Part shown: positions 42,137 through 50,910 of the stretch, one piece after another
Position numbering within the stretch: position 1 is the stretch's first letter
How the letters are laid out: each line of letters opens with the position of its first letter
Assembly (NCBI RefSeq): GCF_003170075.1
Contig: NZ_PMZU01000043.1
Span: forward strand, 45,572-109,571
DNA from: Methanoregula sp.
GTDB taxonomy: Archaea; Halobacteriota; Methanomicrobia; Methanomicrobiales; Methanospirillaceae
Direction: 5' to 3'
DNA: 64,000 nt
Made by a program: the position numbers and the translations under genes
Notes under the pieces: generated by a model
Told to the model about the DNA's origin: nothing
The model's input: the letters and a program-made list of their open reading frames with translations, nothing else
The model's database searches: none

Positions 42137-42556
42137 ATGGCAGCACCAAAAAAGACACAGAAGAGAATGCCCAGACGGCGTGAGGAGTTCACCTATCGTG
42201 GGTACAAGATTGACGAGCTCAAGGCGATGGGGCTGAGCGAACTCATCCCCCTGATGCCAGCCCGTGCACGCCGCAAATTTAACCGCGGACTCAATCGCGG
42301 CGAAGAGACATTGCTTGCAAAGGTTCGGGGCGGGGACGAGAAAGTCAGGACCCACCTGCGTGAAATGATTGTCATGCCCGAGATGATTGGAAAGAGCATT
42401 GAGATCTACAACGGCAAGGAATTCCTGAAAGTTGAGTTCCAGCCCGAGTCCGTCTTCCATTACCTCGGCGAATTTGCGCTCACCAGAAAGAAGGTTTCCC
42501 ACGGTTCCGCCGGTATCGGTGCAACGAGGGGCAGTAAGTACGTACCGCTGAAGTGA
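42137..42556 (+). CDS. rps19: Ribosomal protein S19 (uS19)
   Basis: This small-subunit head protein binds 16S rRNA with S13. The 139 residues match archaeal S19 ([61 protein letters not shown]). ATG 42137 is chosen over the GTG at 42128 that overlaps the rpl2 stop. Confidence 0.96.
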   Translation: MAAPKKTQKRMPRRREEFTYRGYKIDELKAMGLSELIPLMPARARRKFNRGLNRGEETLLAKVRGGDEKVRTHLREMIVMPEMIGKSIEIYNGKEFLKVEFQPESVFHYLGEFALTRKKVSHGSAGIGATRGSKYVPLK

Positions 42557-42561
42557 TGGAA

Positions 42562-43026
42562 ATGGCACGCATTGCATATTCAAAGAAGATTGAAGGCGAC
42601 AATGTCGCCAGAGGCAAAGCAAACGAGCTTTCCGTCTCTCCCAAGCACTCGATCGAGATCGCCGGTTTCATCCGGCACCAGCGCGTCAACGATGCGCTCA
42701 AGTACCTTGCCGATGTGGTCGCGCTCAAGAAAGCTATACCTTTCCGGCACTTTACCCGGAATGTCGCGCACAAGCGCGGCCTCCCGGGCAACTGGGATGC
42801 AGGCAGGTACCCGGTCAAGGCTTCCAAGGCCTACATCAGGATCCTTGAATCAATAAAAAAGAACGCGGAATACATCGGTCTTGACACCGAGAATCTGGAG
42901 ATCATCCACGTATCGGCAAACCGCGGGCGCGCCCAGAAGGCATTCTTCCCCCGGGCAATGGGACGTGCATCCCCCAAGGCTCGCGAGACCGTCAATATCG
43001 AGATTGTGGTTCGTGAGGTGGCATAA
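42562..43026 (+). CDS. rpl22: Ribosomal protein L22 (uL22)
   Basis: This is a tunnel-lining protein of the 50S subunit. The 154 residues contain [25 protein letters not shown] sequence and the hairpin region [19 protein letters not shown]. Several starts are possible (GTG 42553, ATG 42556, ATG 42562); I use 42562 because MARIAY is the usual beginning. It overlaps or abuts the rps19 stop. Confidence 0.94.
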   Translation: MARIAYSKKIEGDNVARGKANELSVSPKHSIEIAGFIRHQRVNDALKYLADVVALKKAIPFRHFTRNVAHKRGLPGNWDAGRYPVKASKAYIRILESIKKNAEYIGLDTENLEIIHVSANRGRAQKAFFPRAMGRASPKARETVNIEIVVREVA

Positions 43027-43728
43027 ATGGCCGTTGAAAGGAAATTTATTTCAGAAGGTGTCCGCAAGGTCCGTGTCGAGAAGTACCTGACAAAGGAACT
43101 CAAACGCGCAGGGTTCGGCGGCATGGACATCGCTCGTACGCCTCTTGGAACCCAGGTCACCATCTTTGCTGAAAAGCCGGGGATTGTGATCGGCAAAGGC
43201 GGGAAACTCGTCCACCAGCTGACCCAGGATCTTGCCCAGAACTATGGGGTTGAGTCTCCGCAGATTGAGGTCCAGCAGGTCCAGAATCCCAGTTTCAACG
43301 CCCAGATCATGGCGGAGAGGCTGGCAAACGCCCTTGAGCGCGGCTGGTACTTCCGTAAGGCTGGTTCGAGCATCATGCGCCGGGTCATGGAATCCGGTGC
43401 ACTGGGCTGCGAGGTTATCATCGCCGGTAAGTTAACCGGTGCACGGGCCCGTACCCAGAAGTTCACCGAGGGCTACATCAAGCATTGCGGTGAGCCAAGC
43501 ATCAATATCGTCGAGAAAGGCTATGCGATTGCCATCAAGAAGCTTGGCGTTATTGGTGTGCAGGTCAAGATTGTGCCCGCGGATGCGAAGATGCCCGATC
43601 ACTTTGCGATCATCGAACAGGTGAAGAAACAACCGGCAGTACCAAAGGCAACCGTCACCGCGATTGGCGACATTAACACCGAGGAGCCGGCCCTTCCTGA
43701 TGAGAATCTCGGTGAAGAGGTGCGGTAA
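43027..43728 (+). CDS. rps3: Ribosomal protein S3 (uS3)
   Basis: This protein lies at the mRNA entry site of the 30S subunit. The 233 residues have the N-terminal KH domain with VIGKGGKLVHQL and the C-terminal domain GYAIAIKKLGVIGVQVKI. The ATG follows the rpl22 stop directly (TAA ATG). The acidic C-terminal tail is typical of archaea. Confidence 0.97.
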   Translation: MAVERKFISEGVRKVRVEKYLTKELKRAGFGGMDIARTPLGTQVTIFAEKPGIVIGKGGKLVHQLTQDLAQNYGVESPQIEVQQVQNPSFNAQIMAERLANALERGWYFRKAGSSIMRRVMESGALGCEVIIAGKLTGARARTQKFTEGYIKHCGEPSINIVEKGYAIAIKKLGVIGVQVKIVPADAKMPDHFAIIEQVKKQPAVPKATVTAIGDINTEEPALPDENLGEEVR

Positions 43729-43932
43729 ATGGCAATCTTACGGGCGCACGATGTCCAGCAGCTCACTGATGTCGAACTGCAGGAACAGATGGGAAAACTC
43801 CGGATGGAACTTGTCCAGCACTACGGAAAGGTCAGTGCCGGTGGTGCGACTGAGAACCCCGGGCATATCCGGGAACTCCGGCGCACCATTGCCCGCCTTA
43901 TGACCGAGAAGACCCGCAGGAGCCGCGTATGA
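43729..43932 (+). CDS. rpl29: Ribosomal protein L29 (uL29)
   Basis: This is a two-helix protein near the tunnel exit. The 67 residues match the family (AILRAHDVQQLTDVELQEQM, NPGHIRELRRTIARLMTEK). It directly follows rps3 and overlaps the rnp1 start by four bases. Confidence 0.96.
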   Translation: MAILRAHDVQQLTDVELQEQMGKLRMELVQHYGKVSAGGATENPGHIRELRRTIARLMTEKTRRSRV

Positions 43933-44195
43933 TCTCCTGCCAGAACGTGATAAGGCACGAACTGATCGGCCTTGACGTTCTGGTAGCTGGAGCCGCAAAT
44001 CCGTTTCAAACGGGGGTAAGCGGACACATCATCGATGAGACAAGGAATCTTGTTGTCATACAGACGCACACCGGAATTAAGAAGATCCCAAAACTTGGGA
44101 GCACCTTCCGGCTCTCTCTGCCTGACAATACCCTTGTTGAGATTAATGGATCCGCACTGATACTGGCTCCAGAAAAGAGGCTCAAGCGAGCATAA
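43929..44195 (+). CDS. rnp1: Ribonuclease P protein component 1 (Rpp29 homologue)
   Basis: This is a protein subunit of archaeal RNase P that helps process tRNA 5' ends. The 88 residues form the Sm-like fold of the family ([32 protein letters not shown], with [13 protein letters not shown]). The gene lies between rpl29 and rps17, the conserved archaeal position. No SUI1 gene is inserted here, unlike in some relatives. Confidence 0.94.
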   Translation: MISCQNVIRHELIGLDVLVAGAANPFQTGVSGHIIDETRNLVVIQTHTGIKKIPKLGSTFRLSLPDNTLVEINGSALILAPEKRLKRA

Positions 44196-44212
44196 AAAAA
44201 GAGGATACCATA

Positions 44213-44539
44213 ATGGCACAAAACATTGGATTGAACGTCCAGGCTCCCAAACAGGAGTGCAAGGACGTTAATTGTCCGTTTCACGGCACTTTACCGGTAC
44301 GCGGCCAGGTGATCACCGGTAAGGTCGTGAGCGACAAAATGATGGGAACGGTCGTAGTTGCCCGGGATTACCTGCACTACGTCCGGAAATTCAACCGGTA
44401 CGAAAAGCGCATCTCCAAACTTCACGCCCACAACCCGCCCTGCATCCAGGCAAAGGTGGGGGATCTTGTGAAGATCGCTGAGTGCAGACCGTTGTCGAAG
44501 AGCACGACGTATGTCGTTGTCGAGGTGCAGCAGCCATGA
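44213..44539 (+). CDS. rps17: Ribosomal protein S17 (uS17)
   Basis: This is a 16S rRNA-binding protein of the OB-fold type. The 108 residues include [38 protein letters not shown] and [14 protein letters not shown]. The archaeal N-terminal extension is present. The stop overlaps the rpl14 start by four bases. Confidence 0.96.
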   Translation: MAQNIGLNVQAPKQECKDVNCPFHGTLPVRGQVITGKVVSDKMMGTVVVARDYLHYVRKFNRYEKRISKLHAHNPPCIQAKVGDLVKIAECRPLSKSTTYVVVEVQQP

Positions 44540-44934
44540 AGGCAAAGCAGTCCAAGATCCCACGGGCTCTTGCGACGGGAACAAGGCTTGCATGCGCCGA
44601 TAATACCGGTGCGAGGACCGTGCAGATCATCTCTGTCTTCGGCTACCATGGTGTAAGGCGCCGCCAGCCCAAACTGGGCCTGGGGGATCTCTGCACGGCG
44701 AGCGTTCAGAAAGGTACCCCGGACATGCGCAAAAAGCTCGTGCGGGCGGTTGTCATCCGCCAGAAAAAGGAAATGCGCCGCCCCAATGGCATCCGCGTCT
44801 CCTTTGACGACAACGCTGTTGTCGTGGTGGACGAGAAGAACGAACCCAAAGGGACCGAGATCAAGGGACCGGTCGCCCGTGAAGTGGCAGAGCGGTACCC
44901 GAAGCTCGGCTCCATGGCGACGATCATTGTGTGA
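44536..44934 (+). CDS. rpl14: Ribosomal protein L14 (uL14)
   Basis: This protein lies at the subunit interface. The 132 residues have [19 protein letters not shown], a basic loop [20 protein letters not shown], and the C-terminal [21 protein letters not shown] 44536 overlaps the rps17 stop. Confidence 0.97.
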   Translation: MKAKQSKIPRALATGTRLACADNTGARTVQIISVFGYHGVRRRQPKLGLGDLCTASVQKGTPDMRKKLVRAVVIRQKKEMRRPNGIRVSFDDNAVVVVDEKNEPKGTEIKGPVAREVAERYPKLGSMATIIV

Positions 44935-44945
44935 GGTGGCATGTC

Positions 44946-45311
44946 ATGGTAAGAATTGAAAGTTCACAACCGCGCAAGCAGAGAAAGGCGCGGTACGATG
45001 CACCTGCACACATGAAGTCAAAGTTCCTCAACGCACCGCTCTCGGCAGCACTCAAGGAGAAATATGCAAAGAAGACGATCCGCGTTATCAAAGGCGATAC
45101 CGTCAAGGTCACCCGCGGTGACCATGTCGGCGAGGAAGGACTCGTTGACGGCATTGACACCCGTAACGTGAAGATCATTGTCCACGGTGTCTCGTCCACC
45201 AAGGTTGACGGTACCGAAGTCCCGCGCCCCATCGACGCATCCAAGGTGGAGATTACCAAGCTCAAGCTCGATGACAAGCGCCGCGTCGAAAAACTCGGGG
45301 AGAAGGAATAA
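44946..45311 (+). CDS. rpl24: Ribosomal protein L24 (uL24)
   Basis: This assembly-initiator protein binds 23S rRNA domain I. The 121 residues show the KOW motif around IRVIKGDTVKVTRGDHVGEEG. I chose ATG 44946 with the GAGGTGG site before it, rather than the GTG at 44931. The stop overlaps the rps4e start. Confidence 0.95.
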   Translation: MVRIESSQPRKQRKARYDAPAHMKSKFLNAPLSAALKEKYAKKTIRVIKGDTVKVTRGDHVGEEGLVDGIDTRNVKIIVHGVSSTKVDGTEVPRPIDASKVEITKLKLDDKRRVEKLGEKE

Positions 45312-46036
45312 TGTCAGATCATCTGAAAAGGCTCAACGCGCCCGATTCGTGGCACATCACCAAGAAAACCACGAAGTTTGTCGCAAAGACGGCGCCCGGC
45401 CCGCACAATGCAAATGCCATGCCGGTAGCCGTCTGGCTCCGGGATCAGCAGGGCCTTGCCCGCACCATGAAGGAAGTCAAGCAGATCCTCAAGCAGAAGG
45501 ATGTCGTCATTAACGGCAGACCCTGCCGGGATCCCAAGATGGGCATCGGGATCTTTGATGTCATTGCCCTTCCCCGGATCGGCAAGTACTACCAGATCAT
45601 CCGTGATGTCAAAGGCCGGCACAAAACCGTCGAGATTGATGCAGAATCCGCCCAGAAAAGGCTCTGCAAGATCGAGAACAAGACCACAATCCGCGACGGC
45701 AAAGTCCAGTTAAACCTCAGGTATGGGGCAAACGTCATTGCCGACAACACCTTCAAGTCAAACGATTCGGTTGTCATCTCCCTCAAACCCGAGGACCGGT
45801 TCAAGATCCTTGAACACTATCCGTTTGCCGCAGGCAACATGGCGACGATCATCGGTGGCCGGCACTCCGGCAAGGTTGCACGGATCGTCGAGATCATCAA
45901 GACCCCGGGCAGTGTCCCGAACAAGGTCATCCTTGAAGACGAGAAGACCAAGGAACGATTCGATACCATCGCGCCCTACATCTACATGATCGGAAAAGAG
46001 ACCGTCTCAAAAGCAAATTGGGGGCTTGAACAGTGA
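45311..46036 (+). CDS. rps4e: Ribosomal protein S4e (eS4)
   Basis: This is a 30S protein shared by archaea and eukaryotes. The 241 residues have the S4-like RNA-binding segment ([20 protein letters not shown]) and a C-terminal KOW-type segment ([20 protein letters not shown]). Position between rpl24 and rpl5 is the normal archaeal order. Confidence 0.97.
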   Translation: MSDHLKRLNAPDSWHITKKTTKFVAKTAPGPHNANAMPVAVWLRDQQGLARTMKEVKQILKQKDVVINGRPCRDPKMGIGIFDVIALPRIGKYYQIIRDVKGRHKTVEIDAESAQKRLCKIENKTTIRDGKVQLNLRYGANVIADNTFKSNDSVVISLKPEDRFKILEHYPFAAGNMATIIGGRHSGKVARIVEIIKTPGSVPNKVILEDEKTKERFDTIAPYIYMIGKETVSKANWGLEQ

Positions 46037-46539
46037 CCGCAATGCGAGAGATCCACATCGATAAGGTTGTTGTCCACATGGGCGTTGGCGAGAGTGGTGA
46101 AAAACTCGTCAAGGCCGAGAATATCATGAAGACGATCACCAAGCAGACCCCGATCCGCAGCATCGCAAAGATGACGCAGCCTGCGTTTAATATCAGGAAA
46201 GGCGCCCCGATTGGCTGCAAGGTCACGCTCCGCGGAAAAACTGCGGAGGACTTTATCAAGACTGCCTTGAACATCGTCAACAAGACGATCTTTGAGAGCC
46301 AGTTTGACAAGAGCGGGAACTTCTCGTTCGGCATTGAAGAGCACACGGATTTCCCCGGGATGTCCTACGATCCGCAGATCGGGATTTTCGGGATGGACGT
46401 TAACGTCGTGCTCGAGAGGAACGGCATCAGGATCACCCGCCGGAGAATGCAGAAGAAGAAGCTTCCCGAAAAGCAGCGCGTGAAGAAAGAGGATGCAGTT
46501 GCGTTTCTCAAAGAAGCATACTCGGTGGAGGTGCGCTGA
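46033..46539 (+). CDS. rpl5: Ribosomal protein L5 (uL5)
   Basis: This protein binds 5S rRNA. The 168 residues contain [40 protein letters not shown] and [15 protein letters not shown]. The frame starts with GTG at 46033 overlapping the rps4e stop; ATG 46042 is the alternative. The stop overlaps the rps14 start. Confidence 0.96.
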   Translation: MTAMREIHIDKVVVHMGVGESGEKLVKAENIMKTITKQTPIRSIAKMTQPAFNIRKGAPIGCKVTLRGKTAEDFIKTALNIVNKTIFESQFDKSGNFSFGIEEHTDFPGMSYDPQIGIFGMDVNVVLERNGIRITRRRMQKKKLPEKQRVKKEDAVAFLKEAYSVEVR

Positions 46540-46694
46540 TGGGTGGCGAAAGAAAGAAGATCTACGGTCGCGGTGCAAACGAATGCAAGATGTGCGGGCG
46601 CAAGCAGGGGCTTGTCCGCCGGTACCATATCATGTTCTGCAGGCAGTGCTTCCGTGAATGGGCACAGAAGATGGGCTTTAAGAAGATGAATTGA
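46539..46694 (+). CDS. rps14: Ribosomal protein S14 (uS14, zinc type)
   Basis: This small 30S head protein has 51 residues, with the zinc-binding cysteines in CKMC and CRQC, and the end [13 protein letters not shown]. It overlaps rpl5 by one base of the stop (TGATG). Confidence 0.95.
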   Translation: MGGERKKIYGRGANECKMCGRKQGLVRRYHIMFCRQCFREWAQKMGFKKMN

Positions 46695-46708
46695 GGAGTG
46701 ACTGCACA

Positions 46709-47101
46709 ATGACACGATTAAATACCATTGCAGACGCGATGAGTGCGTTAAAGAACGCAGGTGACACCGGAAAGTCCGAGTGCATCATCGAACCCGCAAG
46801 CAAGCTCCTCGGCTCAATGCTGCGCATCATGCAGGACGCCGGCTACATCGCCGGTTTCGAGTTTATTGAGGACGGCCGTGGCGGCCAGCTCAAGGTGCAT
46901 CTCACCGGTAAGATCAACAAATGCGGTGCAATCTGCCCGCGTTTCTCGGTCCAGCTGGATGAGATGGAATTCTGGGAGAAGCAGTACCTGCCAGGCAAGA
47001 ACTTCGGGCTCATGATCCTTTCCACCTCGCATGGCGTCATGTCGCATGTGCAGGCGCGCAAGGAAAGCATCGGCGGCGAACTGCTCGGGTATGTCTACTA
47101 G
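46709..47101 (+). CDS. rps8: Ribosomal protein S8 (uS8)
   Basis: This protein is central in the 30S platform and often autoregulates the operon by binding mRNA. The 130 residues have [31 protein letters not shown] and the C-terminal [28 protein letters not shown] 46709 has GAGGAGTGA upstream. Confidence 0.96.
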   Translation: MTRLNTIADAMSALKNAGDTGKSECIIEPASKLLGSMLRIMQDAGYIAGFEFIEDGRGGQLKVHLTGKINKCGAICPRFSVQLDEMEFWEKQYLPGKNFGLMILSTSHGVMSHVQARKESIGGELLGYVY

Positions 47102-47113
47102 AGGGTGCGAATC

Positions 47114-47638
47114 ATGGCAAGTGTAAGAAAAGTCAGGATCCCCGAAGGCGTCAAAGTAACGCTTGAGGGAACGCAGCTTGTAGTGACAGGACCAAAGGGC
47201 CAGCTGGTGCGCAGCGTCCGGTTCCCCCAGGTGACCGTGACTTGCGATGACAAAGAAATTGTCATCTCTACAGAATCCAGCCGTAAGGAAATTACCTCTA
47301 TGGTCGGAACGTATCAGGCGCATGCAAAGAACATGTGCCGGGGCGTTTCCGAGGGATTCGAATACCGGATGAAAGTCGTTTACAGCCATTTCCCTATCCA
47401 GCTCAAACTGCAGGGAAAGCGGCTTGAGATTGCCAATTTCCTGGGCGAGAAGAAGGCCCGGTACGCCGACATTGCAGAGGGTGTTACCGCAAAGGTGGCA
47501 AACGACGAGGTCGTGCTGACCGGCATCGACCGGGAACTGGTTGGAAATACTGCAGCAAATATCGAGCACGCAACCCATATCCGTTACCGGGACCCCAGGG
47601 TCTTCCAGGACGGCATATACATGGTACAGAGGGGCTGA
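47114..47638 (+). CDS. rpl6: Ribosomal protein L6 (uL6)
   Basis: This protein lies near the factor-binding site. The 174 residues match archaeal L6 (RIPEGVKVTLEGTQLVVTGPKG, HAKNMCRGVSEGFEYRMKVVYSHFPI, IRYRDPRVFQDGIYMV). The ATG at 47114 is preferred over GTG 47105. Confidence 0.96.
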   Translation: MASVRKVRIPEGVKVTLEGTQLVVTGPKGQLVRSVRFPQVTVTCDDKEIVISTESSRKEITSMVGTYQAHAKNMCRGVSEGFEYRMKVVYSHFPIQLKLQGKRLEIANFLGEKKARYADIAEGVTAKVANDEVVLTGIDRELVGNTAANIEHATHIRYRDPRVFQDGIYMVQRG

Positions 47639-47646
47639 ACTGAGCA

Positions 47647-48402
47647 ATGACAACTGAAACCAAGCGACTGATCCGTGTGCGCACAGAGAAAGGTGCCGTC
47701 TTCAAGCGCGACGGGTTTGGCAAGAAGAGACAGCTCTCCGATTCATGGAGAAAGCCCCGCGGACAGCACAACAAACAGCGGGAGCAGAAGAAGGCGAAGG
47801 GAAACCTCCCCAAGCCCGGCTTTGGCAGCCCGGTTGCGGTGCGCGGTATGCACCCCAGCGGGTTCTTTGAAGTACTGGTTTTCACCCAAAAAGATCTTGA
47901 AAACCTGAACACGAAGACCCAGGCGATCCGGATATCAGCCGGCGTCGGTGGACGCAAGCGCAAAGCCCTTCAGGAAAAGGCGACAGAAGCAGGATTCAAG
48001 ATCCTTAACCCCCGGGTCATCAAGGAACCCGTTAAGAAGGAGATACCTGCTGAAACGGAAAAAGAAGCGGTAAAGGACAAGAAAGAGACCAAGGCAAAAG
48101 AGGCCAGAAAAGAGGCCCCGGCAAAGAAAGGCAGTTCCAGGGCAGGAGATGCCAAAAAGAAAGGCGCTGTAGAGAAAAGGCCGGTAAAAGCCTCCGCATC
48201 CAAGTCCAAGCCCGCGGCGAAAGAAACTGAAAAGAAAGTGGAGAAATCCGCAAAGCCTAAAGCAAAAGAAGCGGCAAAGGCCCCGGCAAAGAAAGCCGCT
48301 CCTGTAAAATCGGAGAAGAAGCCCTCTGGCGGGGAGAAAGCTACGGCAGAAAAGGCCAAAGCAAAGAAAAAACCTTCATCCGGGGTGAAGAAGAATGACT
48401 GA
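47647..48402 (+). CDS. rpl32e: Ribosomal protein L32e (eL32) with long lysine-rich C-terminal tail
   Basis: Residues 1-125 match archaeal L32e (RDGFGKKRQLSDSWRKPRGQ, VRGMHPSGFFEVLVF). The family normally ends near residue 130-140, but here about 120 further residues follow, made almost only of Lys, Ala, Glu, Pro and Ser with AKKxxP-like repeats, like the tail of histone H1. The tail is in frame, and the end overlaps the rpl19e start by eight bases. It may add nucleic-acid binding or be lineage-specific. Confidence 0.9.
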   Translation: MTTETKRLIRVRTEKGAVFKRDGFGKKRQLSDSWRKPRGQHNKQREQKKAKGNLPKPGFGSPVAVRGMHPSGFFEVLVFTQKDLENLNTKTQAIRISAGVGGRKRKALQEKATEAGFKILNPRVIKEPVKKEIPAETEKEAVKDKKETKAKEARKEAPAKKGSSRAGDAKKKGAVEKRPVKASASKSKPAAKETEKKVEKSAKPKAKEAAKAPAKKAAPVKSEKKPSGGEKATAEKAKAKKKPSSGVKKND

Positions 48403-48847
48403 TGTTGCCAGCCAGAAGCGGCTTGCCGCATCCTTACTCAAATGCGGTGTCAACCGTGTCTGGTTCGACCCCGAGCGTATCTCGGACATCGAGAATGCAA
48501 TCTCACGTGAGGACCTGCGCGGGCTCATCACCGATGGTGCGATCAAGGCGCACCAGAAGAAAGGCGTCAGCCGCGGCCGGGCACGCATACGCACCGCGAA
48601 GCGGGCATACGGACACCGCAAGGGAGTCGGGAAACGGAAAGGCGCACAGGGCGCACGGACCCCCAGCAAGCGGGCATGGATCCAGAAGATCCGTGCAATC
48701 AGAAAAGCACTCGTCGCACTCCGCGAGGCCGGTACCATAGACCGGCACCTCTACCGGGTCATCTACCGCAAGGCAGCCGGCGGGCAGTTCCGAAGTGTCG
48801 CGCACATGAAAGCACAGATGGAGATCATTGCCGGGAGGCTGAAGTAA
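48395..48847 (+). CDS. rpl19e: Ribosomal protein L19e (eL19)
   Basis: This basic 50S protein forms an intersubunit bridge. The 150 residues show VASQKRLAASLLKCGVNRVWFDP, the arginine-rich centre SRGRARIRTAKRAYGHRKG and a helical end. It overlaps the L32e tail by eight bases. Confidence 0.96.
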   Translation: MTDVASQKRLAASLLKCGVNRVWFDPERISDIENAISREDLRGLITDGAIKAHQKKGVSRGRARIRTAKRAYGHRKGVGKRKGAQGARTPSKRAWIQKIRAIRKALVALREAGTIDRHLYRVIYRKAAGGQFRSVAHMKAQMEIIAGRLK

Positions 48848-48848
48848 C

Positions 48849-49373
48849 ATGGCGACCGGACCACGGTATTTAGTCCCTTTCCGCAGGCGGAGAGAAGGCA
48901 GAACCGATTATTACCAGAGAACCAAACTCGTTGTCGCTGATGCGCCACGTATGGTCGTACGCAGGACAAACCGGCATATCCTCGTGCAGCTGGTCACCGC
49001 CGAGATGGACGGGGACAAGACCCTTGTATCGGCAAATTCCGCCGAACTTGAAAAGTACGGATACACCGGGGCAACTGCAAACACACCTGCAGCATACCTT
49101 ACGGGAATGCTCTTTGCTGCAAAAGCAAAGAAAGCAGGGCAGGGCCGTGCGATCCTCGATATCGGGCTCAACCGGGCAACCCCGGGAGCACGTGTCTTTG
49201 CTGCGCTCAAGGGCGCAGTCGATGCAGGTCTTGAGATCCCGTACGGCGAAGGGATCGTTCCCTCAGAGGAACGGCTTATGGGTGCGCATATCGCGGCCTA
49301 CAACGATAAAGCCAAAGATATCGTCAAGAATGTCGAACAGGTGGCAGCCGCCATAAAGAAGGAGCTGGTGTAA
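48849..49373 (+). CDS. rpl18: Ribosomal protein L18 (uL18)
   Basis: This is a 5S rRNA-binding protein. The 174 residues contain YLVPFRRRREGRTDYYQRTKLV, LILDIGLNRATPGARVFAALKGA-type sequence, and the longer C-terminal part of archaeal L18. It follows rpl19e by one base. Confidence 0.96.
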   Translation: MATGPRYLVPFRRRREGRTDYYQRTKLVVADAPRMVVRRTNRHILVQLVTAEMDGDKTLVSANSAELEKYGYTGATANTPAAYLTGMLFAAKAKKAGQGRAILDIGLNRATPGARVFAALKGAVDAGLEIPYGEGIVPSEERLMGAHIAAYNDKAKDIVKNVEQVAAAIKKELV

Positions 49374-49991
49374 ATGGCATACGAAAAGGCAGAATGGCGC
49401 CCGGTCACCGGTCTTGGCAAGCTTGTTGCATCAGGGGAGATCAAGAGTATCGATCAGGTCCTTGAGTGCGGCAGACCGATCAAGGAACCCGAGATCGTCG
49501 ATATGTTCCTCCCGGACCTTGAAGATGAGGTTCTTGATATCGCCATGATGCAGAGGATGACCGACTCGGGCCGCCGTGTCCAGTTCCGTGCTGTCGTGAT
49601 TGTCGGCAACCGGAACGGGTACATCGGATTTGGCCAGGGAAAAGACGTCCAGGTCGGTGACGCAATCAAGAAAGCGATCACCAAGGCAAAGATGAACCTT
49701 GTAAAGGTGCGCCGCGGGTGCGGCAGCTGGGAATGCGGATGCGGTGTTATGCACTCCATCCCGATGCAGGTTGTGGGAGCGGCCGGTAGTGTCCGGATCA
49801 CCCTCAAGCCCGCACCGCAGGGTATCGGCCTTGTCACCGGCGATATCAGCAAGAAAGTGCTCGAACTCGCCGGTATCAAGGATGTCTGGACATTTGCGCG
49901 CGGACAGACACGTACGACGATCAACTTTGCAAAGGCGACGTTCAACGCGTTAAAAGAAACCAACATGATCCGCACAGGGGGGTCAGAGTAA
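49374..49991 (+). CDS. rps5: Ribosomal protein S5 (uS5)
   Basis: This protein at the mRNA channel affects accuracy. The 205 residues have the double-stranded RNA-binding-like segment [20 protein letters not shown] and the C-terminal [20 protein letters not shown]. It starts directly after rpl18 (TAA ATG). Confidence 0.97.
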   Translation: MAYEKAEWRPVTGLGKLVASGEIKSIDQVLECGRPIKEPEIVDMFLPDLEDEVLDIAMMQRMTDSGRRVQFRAVVIVGNRNGYIGFGQGKDVQVGDAIKKAITKAKMNLVKVRRGCGSWECGCGVMHSIPMQVVGAAGSVRITLKPAPQGIGLVTGDISKKVLELAGIKDVWTFARGQTRTTINFAKATFNALKETNMIRTGGSE

Positions 49992-50453
49992 ATGTACGCA
50001 GTCGTGCAGGTCCGCGGCGTGGTTAACACCCGCCAGGACATCAAAGACACGTTAAAGATGCTCCGTCTGCACCACATCAACCACTGCGTGCTCGTGGCAG
50101 ATACACCCGAGAACCTCGGAATGATCCGCAAGGTACAGGATTACGTTGCGTATGGGGAAGTGGATGCAGCAACCCTTGAGACCCTGCTCAAGACCCGTGG
50201 CCGTGTGATAGGCGATGATCCCTTAACGGACGAGTACATCAAGTCCAACTCGACCTTCAGCGGTATCATCGAATTTGCGCAGGCACTGGCAAAGGGCGAG
50301 TCGAAGTTGCGCGACATCCCGGGCCTCAAGCCGGTCCTCCGGCTCCACCCGCCACGCAAGGGATACAAGACCACGAAGCGCACGTTTGTACAAGGCGGAG
50401 CGCTTGGCTATTATGGTCCGGAGATCAATACTCTCCTCTATAAGATGAGGTGA
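49992..50453 (+). CDS. rpl30: Ribosomal protein L30 (uL30)
   Basis: The 153 residues include the core YAVVQVRGVVNTRQDIKDTLKML and the archaeal C-terminal extension with LHPPRKGYKTTKRTFVQGGALG. It directly follows rps5. Confidence 0.96.
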   Translation: MYAVVQVRGVVNTRQDIKDTLKMLRLHHINHCVLVADTPENLGMIRKVQDYVAYGEVDAATLETLLKTRGRVIGDDPLTDEYIKSNSTFSGIIEFAQALAKGESKLRDIPGLKPVLRLHPPRKGYKTTKRTFVQGGALGYYGPEINTLLYKMR

Positions 50454-50457
50454 AGAG

Positions 50458-50886
50458 ATGCCAACCAACAAACGTTCAAAATACCGCGGAACGCGGACGT
50501 GCGGCGGTGGAACCCACAAGAACCGCCGGGGTGCAGGCAACCGTGGCGGAAGGGGACGCGCAGGCATCAATGCCCACCACTTTGTCAAGTGGTATATGGA
50601 AATGGGAGGACCTGTCTTTGGTAAGAACGGATTCTTCCATAATCCTGCCGTCACCGTTTCCTCAATGGATATCGGGATTATCGATCAGATCGTACCCTCG
50701 CTCCTTGCACAGGGAATCGCCAAACAGGAAGGAGATGCAATTGTCTTAAACGCCGCCGATATCGGCATCGAAAAGGTGCTGGGCAGCGGTAAAGTCACAA
50801 AGAAACTTCACATCTCCGCAGCTGCGTTTTCTGAACAGGCAAAGGCAAAGATCGAGAAGACTGGTGGAAAGACGCAGGTCGTCTGA
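50458..50886 (+). CDS. rpl15: Ribosomal protein L15 (uL15)
   Basis: The 142 residues have the glycine-rich basic start KYRGTRTCGGGTHKNRRGAGNRGGRGRAG and a C-terminal globular part (ADIGIEKVLGSGKVTKKLHI). It precedes secY by 24 bases, the usual order. Confidence 0.96.
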   Translation: MPTNKRSKYRGTRTCGGGTHKNRRGAGNRGGRGRAGINAHHFVKWYMEMGGPVFGKNGFFHNPAVTVSSMDIGIIDQIVPSLLAQGIAKQEGDAIVLNAADIGIEKVLGSGKVTKKLHISAAAFSEQAKAKIEKTGGKTQVV

Positions 50887-50910
50887 CCCACCTGATTTTT
50901 TGGTGAAATA

